Source: an uncultured Christensenellaceae bacterium (GTDB lineage Bacteria > Bacillota > Clostridia > Christensenellales > Borkfalkiaceae). Taken from it: 25,207 nt of DNA. The stretch lies in assembly GCA_910588645.1 (NCBI GenBank), contig CAJUOY010000020.1, positions 1 to 25,207 on the forward strand. Direction: 5' to 3'. Shown here piece after piece: positions 13,533-20,188 of the stretch (the stretch's first letter is position 1; every line of letters starts with the position of its first letter). The position numbers and the translations under genes are program-made. The notes under the pieces were generated by a model. It had not been told where the DNA came from. It saw only the letters and a list, made by a program, of their open reading frames with translations, and did not search any database.

Positions 13533-13692
13533 TATTATAGGTATGTCCAGACAGCGCGACAGACTCAAACAGGAAATTTCTTCGATGCAACAGCAAATCG
13601 AGAATAAGGAAAAGGACTTGGAATATCTTCAGTCCGAAGATTATATGTTAAAGCTGGCGTTCCAGCTCGGTTATTACTTTCCGAAAAAATGA
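13432..13692 (+). CDS. divIC: Septum formation initiator DivIC/FtsB-like
   Basis: An 86-residue bitopic membrane protein of the divisome, partnering FtsL and DivIB/FtsQ in the septal wall synthase complex. It has a short charged N-terminus (MEELKKNR), one membrane segment (about 9-34), then a coiled coil (RQRDRLKQEISSMQQQIENKEKDLEYL) and the short C-terminal LQSEDYMLKLAFQLGYYFPK typical of DivIC. The GTG at 13432 is supported by AGGGAG (13419-13424) 7 nt upstream. The first 101 nt overlap yabQ in another frame. Synteny with yabP-yabQ favours DivIC over FtsL. Confidence 0.88.
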   Translation: MEELKKNRVAAAITVNVIILAVILVAVLVYQLVNIIGMSRQRDRLKQEISSMQQQIENKEKDLEYLQSEDYMLKLAFQLGYYFPKK

Positions 13693-13693
13693 T

Positions 13694-14560
13694 ATGAAAA
13701 TATCCGCAATAGATATAGGATCGAACTCCGTCCGCCTGGCAACGTTTGCGGACGGAAAAACTTTATATAAACTTATTGAGACTACCCGTTTGGGCGAAGG
13801 TCTTGTATTTACGGGGGTAATGAAGGAAGAGGCCATAGAGCGCAGTGCGCAGGCTGTGGCTCGTTTTTATGCCCGCGCAAAATCGGAGGGCACATCTTGC
13901 GTCTATGCCTTTGCTACGGCGGCGGTACGTTCGGCTTCAAACGGCGGGCTTTTTGTAAAAAGAGTGTTTGAATTGTGCGGTCTTAACGTTGAAGTTATAA
14001 GCGGCGAGACCGAGGCTGAAATTGCGCTATTGGGCGCGCTTGGCAAGAGCGACGGGGGAATAATCGATCTCGGCGGCGCAAGTACGGAAATAACCGTACG
14101 CCAAAGCGGGAAACGGATATTTTCAAAGAGCGTAGATATAGGCGCCGTTCGTCTTTATGACGTCGCGGGCAGAAACAGGGACAAGCTTGAAAAATTTATT
14201 TCCGAAAAAATTTCGGAATACGGCCCTTTTACTGCTGAAAATTATAATATGTACGGTGTAAGCGGAACCGCAACTACGCTTGCCGCTCTCAAATGCGGGC
14301 TTAAAGAATATGTCGGTAACGTCGTTCAGGGTACTCAGCTTACCGTTTCGGAAACGGAGCAGTATGCGGAATACCTTTTGAATTTGTCCGTGGAAGAGAT
14401 TTGCGGACTTCTTACGGTAGATACGCGCCGCGCGGATATAATAGGCGGCGGAGCGTTGCTCCTTGCAAGAATTATGCAAAAGATAAAAATCAAAAGTATC
14501 ACCGTTTCGGACAGGGACAATCTGGAAGGGTTTGCGATACTTAAAGAAGGTACACTTTGA
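13694..14560 (+). CDS. ppx: Ppx/GppA family phosphatase (exopolyphosphatase-like)
   Basis: A 288-residue ASKHA-fold protein whose family hydrolyses terminal phosphates of polyphosphate or the gamma phosphate of pppGpp. Visible motifs are DIGSNSVRL (7-15), FATAAVRSASNG, ISGETEAEIALLGAL, GIIDLGGASTEI and MYGVSGTATTLAAL, which correspond to the five nucleotide/phosphate-binding blocks. It is the short, N-terminal-domain form (about 300 residues) and lacks the C-terminal HD region of E. coli Ppx. It starts 1 nt after the divIC stop without a strong ribosome binding site. Whether the substrate is polyphosphate or pppGpp cannot be decided from the sequence. Confidence 0.88.
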   Translation: MKISAIDIGSNSVRLATFADGKTLYKLIETTRLGEGLVFTGVMKEEAIERSAQAVARFYARAKSEGTSCVYAFATAAVRSASNGGLFVKRVFELCGLNVEVISGETEAEIALLGALGKSDGGIIDLGGASTEITVRQSGKRIFSKSVDIGAVRLYDVAGRNRDKLEKFISEKISEYGPFTAENYNMYGVSGTATTLAALKCGLKEYVGNVVQGTQLTVSETEQYAEYLLNLSVEEICGLLTVDTRRADIIGGGALLLARIMQKIKIKSITVSDRDNLEGFAILKEGTL

Positions 14561-15270
14561 AGATATTTTCCATTGTTTTAAGTTGCGTGCTTTCGGTATG
14601 CGTCGCCGCAATTCTAGGAGTATATTTTTGGTTGGATTACGGGTTGTGGTCTATTGCCGTTGACGTTGCGATGGTTTTTGCGCTTCCGGTGGCTAGTTTG
14701 CTTCACGAAGCGGGGCATATGCTTTTCGGGGCGTTCGTCAAGATAAAGGCCGTTCCAAACTTTAAAATTTGGGGCTCGTCGAGTTGCAAACTGATACCTA
14801 AAACGGATAAAAATTTGGGGAGCAAAGTGGTCTTTACTGCGTTCGGCGGCGCGACTATGAATCTCTTGTTCATTATCCTTGCGGTAGTCGCGGTGTACGT
14901 CGATGCCTTACCGATATGTCTTGCGCTCTTCGCGCCGGCTTCGCTTTATCTCTTTATATTCAATACAATTCCCGTTCAGCTTGACGAGGGTAAAACGGAC
15001 GGTCTTGTTATTGCGGATATCTTGAGCGACGACGACGAAGCTAAGGTAATGCTTGCAGTTCTCGGCGTACAGGCAAAGCTATTAAAGGAAGTTAAGATAG
15101 AGGAGATAGAAAAATCAGAGCTTTTCGATCTTCCGCAGATAAGAGAAGACGATCCTGCTTTTATTGCCGTTACGGAGCTGAGATACAAGTATTTGGAAGC
15201 TGTCGGGGAAAGCGAGGACGCAGAAAAATATAAGAAAAGATTTGAAGAACTCAAAGAAGAATATTTATAA
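14557..15270 (+). CDS. M50-like membrane zinc metalloprotease, unassigned
   Basis: A 237-residue protein with membrane segments near 3-24, 32-50, 91-113 and 119-138, followed by a charged cytoplasmic tail (about 155-237). HEAGH (50-54) gives the HExxH zinc motif at a membrane segment. FGGATMNLLFI (97-107) resembles the GPxxN segment of site-2 proteases. NTIPVQLDEGKTDG (136-149) occupies the place of the NLLPxxxLDGG motif, with D143 or D148 as possible third zinc ligand. The motif 2 form is atypical, so proteolytic activity is probable but unproven and no substrate is evident. The start is TTG at 14557, overlapping the ppx stop, with AGAAGG 6 nt upstream. In this position it ends the yabP operon, but a sporulation role cannot be claimed. 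Confidence 0.68.
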   Translation: MKIFSIVLSCVLSVCVAAILGVYFWLDYGLWSIAVDVAMVFALPVASLLHEAGHMLFGAFVKIKAVPNFKIWGSSSCKLIPKTDKNLGSKVVFTAFGGATMNLLFIILAVVAVYVDALPICLALFAPASLYLFIFNTIPVQLDEGKTDGLVIADILSDDDEAKVMLAVLGVQAKLLKEVKIEEIEKSELFDLPQIREDDPAFIAVTELRYKYLEAVGESEDAEKYKKRFEELKEEYL

Positions 15271-15316
15271 AAAGAAAGCGCCCTAATGGAGTAAATCCAA
15301 AGGGCGCTTTCTTTTT
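15271..15316. terminator. Bidirectional terminator after the M50-like gene
   Basis: AAAGAAAGCGCCCT (15271-15284) pairs exactly with 15301-15314. An internal TGGA/TCCA stem (15287-15290 with 15296-15299) caps the structure. Both strands end in T-rich tracts. It lies directly after the stop at 15270 and 6 nt beyond the stop of the convergent zinc-ribbon gene. Confidence 0.9.
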
Positions 15317-15321
15317 GTAAT

Positions 15322-15474
15322 TCAGCATATTCTGTACAGTTTGCCAAAGCAATGCGGGCACATTCTGCCCCATATTTCGGCCTGATATTTGCATATGTGA
15401 TTTCCGCAGTTGGCGCATTCGAACCATTCGTTTATAAGGGAAAAATCTTTCCCGCAGGAGGTTAAATTTTTCAT
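15322..15474 (-). CDS. Small zinc-ribbon protein, 50 residues, unrecognised
   Basis: A short open frame on the minus strand encodes 50 residues with eight cysteines. Residues 18-43 read WFECANCGNHICKY then RMCPHCF, giving CxxC (C20, C23), C28 and CxxC (C39, C42): a likely zinc ribbon, followed by KLYRIC. Aromatic residues flank the knuckles as in real small zinc ribbons, and codon use (ATA, AAA, TGC) resembles neighbouring genes. It faces the terminator at 15271-15316, as a real convergent gene would. No Shine-Dalgarno is visible; a TATACT box (15486-15481) ends only 6 nt before the ATG, so translation would have to be leaderless. The upstream 7-mer GCATTAT, 14 bp before CATATACT, is a weak sigma-E-like match. 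Function unknown; nucleic-acid or protein binding is possible. Confidence 0.55.
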   Translation of the reverse strand: MKNLTSCGKDFSLINEWFECANCGNHICKYQAEIWGRMCPHCFGKLYRIC

Positions 15475-15536
15475 AAAAAAAGTATATGGAATTTTGCTTA
15501 AAATAATGCCTTTAAAATAATTTTTTCGTTAATTTC

Positions 15537-15565
15537 TTGCTTTTGATTATATAATATGGTATAAT
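15537..15565 (+). promoter_or_regulatory. gyrB-gyrA promoter
   Basis: TTGCTT (15537-15542) and TATAAT (15560-15565) with a 17-bp spacer; a second TATAAT lies at 15550-15555 without a matching -35. The start near 15572 gives a leader of about 69 nt. The leader is GC-richer than its surroundings and contains a small GGCG/CGCC hairpin (15595-15608); I recognise no known regulatory RNA in it. Confidence 0.8.
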
Positions 15566-15640
15566 AAAAATATAAAAAACACCAGTGCGGGAAAGGCGGA
15601 AAAACGCCCTGTTACCGTGCGTCTTATTAAAGGAGTAAAT

Positions 15641-17566
15641 ATGCCTGAAAAGATAGAAAACAGTTATAATGCCGACTCGTTGCGCGCGTTAAAGGGCTTA
15701 GAGCCGGTGCGCGAACATCCCGGAATGTATATCGGACCTACGGACGAAAAAGGTTTGCACTGCCTTGTCAGAGAAGTTATAGATAACTCCATAGACGAAG
15801 CTCTTGCCGGTTACTGCGATACCGTAAACGTAGTAATAACTGCGGACGGTTCCTGCTCGATCAGCGACAACGGAAGAGGCATTCCTACGGGCATAAATTC
15901 GGAAACGGGTATAAGCGGCGTAGAACTTGCGCTAACAAACCTCAATGCCGGCGGTAAATTCGGCGGTGGGAACAAGGCGGGCGGTTACAAGATTTCGTCG
16001 GGACTGCACGGCGTAGGCGTTTCGTGCGTAAACGCGCTTTCCGATACTCTTGTTGCGGAAGTTTGTCAAAGAGGACATAAATTCCGCCAGGTATATCACT
16101 GCGGTATACCCGAAGAGCCCCTCAAAATAGTAGGCGATACGACGGAAACCGGCACGACAATTACGTTCCACCCCGACGCGACTATTCTCGAAACGGTCGA
16201 CTTCAATTACGATACTTTAAAAACTCTTTTGAGGGAGCTTTCCTATCTCAATAAGGGGCTTACGCTTACTCTTACCGATCTTCGAGGCGAGAAGGAGCGT
16301 CACGATAGCTTTTGTTATGAGGGCGGTGTCGTACACTTTATAGAGGATATAAACAGGGGCAAACAGGTTCTTTTCGAAAAGCCCGTATATTTTGAAGAAC
16401 AGGAGGGCGACGATAAATTCTTGGAAGTCGCTATTCAGTACAACGACAGCTATTCTGAACAGATTTTCCCTTTCTCGAACAATATACGCCAGCCTGACGG
16501 CGGCACACATTTGGACGGATTTAAGGCCGCTTTGACAAAGGTTATAAACGACGCGGCAAAACGTCTTAACATCATTAAAGAAAACGAAAAGCTTTCGGGC
16601 GACGATGTGCGCGAAGGCATAACCGCGGTAGTATCCGTAAAGATTGCCGACGCGCAATACGAAAGTCAGACAAAGTCGAAGCTTTGCTCGACTTATGTAA
16701 GAAGCTTTGTTCATAAAGCCGTAGTCGATAAATTCGGCACTTATCTTGAAGAACATCCCGCGGAAACAAAGGAACTTATTATGCGCTGTCTCACCGCACA
16801 GCGCGCAAGAGAGGCCGCAAGGCTCGCAAGAGAGGAGACTCACCGTAAGGGCGTACTTGAAAGCACAAAGCTTCCCGGCAAGTTGTCGGATTGTTCCGAT
16901 AAGCGTTCTGAACTCTGCGAGATTTACATTGTCGAGGGAGATTCCGCAGGCGGTACTGCCAAACAGGGACGCGACAGACGCTTTCAGGCCATATTGCCTT
17001 TGAGAGGAAAAATACTCAACGTAGAAAAGGTAAGAATAAACCGCGTACTGGAAAACGAAGAAATAAAAGCAATGATAACGGCATTCGGTTGCGGTATACA
17101 GGAAAATTTCGACGAAAGCAAGCTTCGTTACGATCGTATCATAATTATGACCGATGCGGACGTAGACGGTTCTCATATAAGAATTTTACTTTTGACTTTC
17201 TTTTTCCGATATATGCGCCCGCTTGTTGAAAACGGTCACGTGTACGCGGCTCAACCGCCGCTTTACAAGGTGTCAGGCAAAGGTATACCCGAAACGTATC
17301 TGTACGACGACAAGGCCTTGGAAGAGTTTAAATCCAAATACAACGGCAAATTCGAATTGCAGCGTTATAAAGGTTTGGGCGAGATGAACAAAGAACAGCT
17401 TTGGGAAACTACTATGGATCCCGCAAGGCGCACTTTGGTCAGAATTAACGTAGAGGATGCCGTTGAGGCCGATAGATTGTTCTCTCTTTTAATGGGCGAA
17501 CAACCCGAGCTCAGAAGGCAGTTTATAGAAGAAAACGCCAAGTTGGTTGAAGAACTGGATATTTAA
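15641..17566 (+). CDS. gyrB: DNA gyrase subunit B
   Basis: The 641-residue ATPase subunit of gyrase, which introduces negative supercoils with GyrA. The GHKL ATPase has REVIDNSIDEAL (catalytic E45, Mg-binding N49), SDNGRGIP (75-82) and GLHGVGVSCVNALS (121-134). The Toprim domain has IVEGDSAGG (430-438) and DADVDGSH (505-512). The C-terminus holds QRYKGLGEMNKEQLWETTMDP. Length is that of the gram-positive short form. AAGGAG (15630-15635) lies 5 nt before the ATG at 15641; an in-frame GTG at 15617 is rejected for lack of a ribosome binding site. Pairing with gyrA, with the RLRGKILNVEK-type segment, supports GyrB over ParE. Confidence 0.97.
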   Translation: MPEKIENSYNADSLRALKGLEPVREHPGMYIGPTDEKGLHCLVREVIDNSIDEALAGYCDTVNVVITADGSCSISDNGRGIPTGINSETGISGVELALTNLNAGGKFGGGNKAGGYKISSGLHGVGVSCVNALSDTLVAEVCQRGHKFRQVYHCGIPEEPLKIVGDTTETGTTITFHPDATILETVDFNYDTLKTLLRELSYLNKGLTLTLTDLRGEKERHDSFCYEGGVVHFIEDINRGKQVLFEKPVYFEEQEGDDKFLEVAIQYNDSYSEQIFPFSNNIRQPDGGTHLDGFKAALTKVINDAAKRLNIIKENEKLSGDDVREGITAVVSVKIADAQYESQTKSKLCSTYVRSFVHKAVVDKFGTYLEEHPAETKELIMRCLTAQRAREAARLAREETHRKGVLESTKLPGKLSDCSDKRSELCEIYIVEGDSAGGTAKQGRDRRFQAILPLRGKILNVEKVRINRVLENEEIKAMITAFGCGIQENFDESKLRYDRIIIMTDADVDGSHIRILLLTFFFRYMRPLVENGHVYAAQPPLYKVSGKGIPETYLYDDKALEEFKSKYNGKFELQRYKGLGEMNKEQLWETTMDPARRTLVRINVEDAVEADRLFSLLMGEQPELRRQFIEENAKLVEELDI

Positions 17567-17576
17567 GGAGTGAATT

Positions 17577-20132
17577 ATGGCTAAAAGAGAAACCAGCCCC
17601 GAGTTGACGGAAGAATTTAAACGAACTCTCGAAATGACTAAAATGCTCGACCGCGAGGTGGACGAGGAACTTAAAAAGTCATTCATAGCATACGCAATGG
17701 CGGTCAACGTTTCGCGCGCCATTCCCGACGTAAGGGACGGCCTTAAACCCGTTCATCGCAGAATCTTATATTCGATGCACGAGCTCGGCCTTACCTATGA
17801 TAAAGCGTTCAGAAAGTGCGCCCGTATCGTCGGTGACTGTCTCGGTAAATATCATCCCCACGGCGACAGCTCCGTATATGATGCCCTCGTTAGACTTGCG
17901 CAGGACTTTTCAATTAATTTCCCGTTAGTTGAAGGACACGGAAACTTCGGTTCGGTCGACGGCGATCCCGCCGCGGCAATGAGATATACCGAGGCAAGAC
18001 TTGCCAAACTTTCGTCGGAAATGCTCCGTGATCTCGATAAGGAGACTGTAGATTTCTATCCTACTTTTGACGATACGGGAATGCAACCTTCGGTTCTTCC
18101 GTCGCGTTTCCCCAATATGCTTGTAAACGGTTCCGACGGTATAGCCGTAGGTATGGCAACGAACATTCCCCCGCACAACCTTTCGGAAGTTATCGACGGC
18201 GTTATAGCGCTTATCGATAATCCCGATATAGAGGTTGAGGGATTAATGGAATATATCCCTGCGCCTGACTTTCCTACGGGGGCTCTCATTATGGGGCGCA
18301 GCGGTATTAAAAAGGCGTACAGAACGGGGCGCGGAAGCATTATAATCCGTTCCCGCTGTGAAATAGAGGAGTACCAGAGCGGAAATACTACGCGTACCCG
18401 CATCATTGTTACGGAGATACCTTATCAGGTAAACAAGGCCAAGCTTGTAGAAAATATTGCGGACCTTGTAAAGAACAAGAAAATAGAAGGTATTTCAGAT
18501 ATACGCGAAGAGAGCGACCGCGACGGAATGCGCATCGTCATTGAAATCAAGAAGGATGCAAATGCGCAGGTAGTTCTTAATTTGCTCTATAAGCATACCA
18601 GCTTGCAAATTTCCGACGGAATAATTATGCTGGCCTTGGTAGACGGCACTCCTAAGGTTTTAAATTTGAAGGAATGTCTCTATTATTACCTCGAACACCA
18701 AAAGGAAGTTATTGTCCGCCGCACCAAATACGATTTGAATAAGACCGAGGAACGCGCTCATATTCTGCGCGGTTTGGTTATAGCGCAGGCAAGCATTAAC
18801 GAGGTAGTTGAAGTCTGTAAAAATGCGAGAGACAAGACCGACTGCGTCCAAAAGCTTACGGCAAATTTCCTTTTGGATGAAAAACAGGCGACGGCTGTTG
18901 CGGAACTCAGACTTTTCCGTATTTCGCATCTCGAAGTGGACAAGCTCAATGAGGAGCTTTCCGACCTCGAAGCGGATATTGCGGATTACAAGGACATTCT
19001 TGCAAACGAGAACCGCGTACTCGAAATAATAAGAAACGATCTGCTTGAAATAAAACGCAAGTATCCTTCCGAAAGGAAAACGGAAATTGCTGTGGATTTC
19101 AGCGGCGAAATTGTTGACGAAGATCTAATACCTGTAGAACAGGTCGTTGTTTCTATGACGCATACCGGCTATGTTAAGAGGTTGCCCGTAAACGAGTATC
19201 ACGCTCAGAACCGCGGTGGCAAGGGTATAACGGCGCACAGACCTAAGGAAGAGGACTTCGTCGAAAGAATGTTCGTATGTTCCTCTCACGATTCTCTGCT
19301 GTTATTCTCTGACAAGGGCAGGGTTTACAGAATTAAAGCCTATGAAATTCCGGAGGCCGCCAGAACGGCAAGAGGCCGCGCCGTCGTAAATCTCGTACAA
19401 ATAGAGCAGGACGAGAAAATTACTACTATTATTCCCGTTAAGAGCGACGCTGTCGGATTTATAGCTTTTGCTACGAAGTTCGGACTGATTAAAAAGACTA
19501 AGCTTAGGGAATTTAACCGTATCAACAAAAACGGAAAGATAGCTTTGAAACTTAACGAGGGCGACAGCCTTATATCCGTACAGTTTACCACGGGCGACAG
19601 CGAACTTATGATCGCGTCCAAGGGCGGCAAGTGCATACGTTTCCACGAGAATAATGTACGCTCTATGGGCCGCGACACTGCCGGTGTAAGGGCAATGAAG
19701 CTCGGCAAAGACGATGCGCTTGTAGATATGCTTGTCGTTGACGAAAGCAAGACCGTTCTTACGGTAACTACGGGCGGTTACGGCAAGCGCAGCAATATCG
19801 ACGATTATCGCATACAGGGCAGAGCAGGAAAGGGCATAAAGGCAGGTACGTTCAACGAGATTACGGGCAGCCTTATAAACCTCAAGCAAGTCACGGACGA
19901 CGACGATATTATGATAATTTCAGACGGCGGCACAATAATAAGAATGCATTGCTCGTCAATTTCTACGATCGGCAGAGCCGCGCGCGGCGTAAGACTTATG
20001 AGGCTTAAAGACGGGCTTGTAGCCACTGTCGCTGTTACCGAAAGGGACGACGAGGCGGAGGCTGCGGCGCCCGAAGAGGCCCTTCCCGAAGATCTTCGGG
20101 AAGACGACACGGAAACGGATGATAACGAATAA
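17577..20132 (+). CDS. gyrA: DNA gyrase subunit A
   Basis: The 851-residue DNA-cleaving subunit of gyrase. The winged-helix region has SRAIPDVRDGLKPVHRRILY, and the catalytic tyrosine is Y137 in AAAMRYTEARL. The quinolone-determining positions are S98 and D102 (E. coli S83 and D87) in HPHGDSSVYDALV, both wild type. The C-terminal beta-pinwheel carries the GyrA box QNRGGKG (544-550), which favours gyrase over topoisomerase IV. The N-terminus is about 15 residues longer than E. coli GyrA, and the extreme C-terminus is an acidic tail. The gyrB stop overlaps the AAGGAG (17565-17570) that lies 6 nt before the ATG, so the two are an operon. Confidence 0.97.
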   Translation: MAKRETSPELTEEFKRTLEMTKMLDREVDEELKKSFIAYAMAVNVSRAIPDVRDGLKPVHRRILYSMHELGLTYDKAFRKCARIVGDCLGKYHPHGDSSVYDALVRLAQDFSINFPLVEGHGNFGSVDGDPAAAMRYTEARLAKLSSEMLRDLDKETVDFYPTFDDTGMQPSVLPSRFPNMLVNGSDGIAVGMATNIPPHNLSEVIDGVIALIDNPDIEVEGLMEYIPAPDFPTGALIMGRSGIKKAYRTGRGSIIIRSRCEIEEYQSGNTTRTRIIVTEIPYQVNKAKLVENIADLVKNKKIEGISDIREESDRDGMRIVIEIKKDANAQVVLNLLYKHTSLQISDGIIMLALVDGTPKVLNLKECLYYYLEHQKEVIVRRTKYDLNKTEERAHILRGLVIAQASINEVVEVCKNARDKTDCVQKLTANFLLDEKQATAVAELRLFRISHLEVDKLNEELSDLEADIADYKDILANENRVLEIIRNDLLEIKRKYPSERKTEIAVDFSGEIVDEDLIPVEQVVVSMTHTGYVKRLPVNEYHAQNRGGKGITAHRPKEEDFVERMFVCSSHDSLLLFSDKGRVYRIKAYEIPEAARTARGRAVVNLVQIEQDEKITTIIPVKSDAVGFIAFATKFGLIKKTKLREFNRINKNGKIALKLNEGDSLISVQFTTGDSELMIASKGGKCIRFHENNVRSMGRDTAGVRAMKLGKDDALVDMLVVDESKTVLTVTTGGYGKRSNIDDYRIQGRAGKGIKAGTFNEITGSLINLKQVTDDDDIMIISDGGTIIRMHCSSISTIGRAARGVRLMRLKDGLVATVAVTERDDEAEAAAPEEALPEDLREDDTETDDNE

Positions 20133-20156
20133 TCACTGGCGCAAATACGGCAATTT

Positions 20157-20187
20157 AAAAGCCCCGACGGAACCCGTCGGGGCTTTT
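20157..20187. terminator. Bidirectional terminator between gyrA and the P-type ATPase gene
   Basis: AAAAGCCCCGACGG (20157-20170) pairs perfectly with 20174-20187 around an AAC loop, giving a 14-bp stem with T runs at both ends. It begins 25 nt after gyrA stops and abuts the stop of the convergent ATPase gene at 20189. Confidence 0.92.
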
Positions 20188-20188
20188 A

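Noticed and set aside
15572..15640. gyrB leader as a regulatory RNA
   Set aside because: Only a 4-bp GGCG/CGCC hairpin is evident and nothing matches a riboswitch class I know.
16217..17176. 319-residue open frame on the minus strand inside gyrB
   Set aside because: It lies opposite a fully conserved gene, has no recognisable motif and no ribosome binding site; it is a by-product of codon use.
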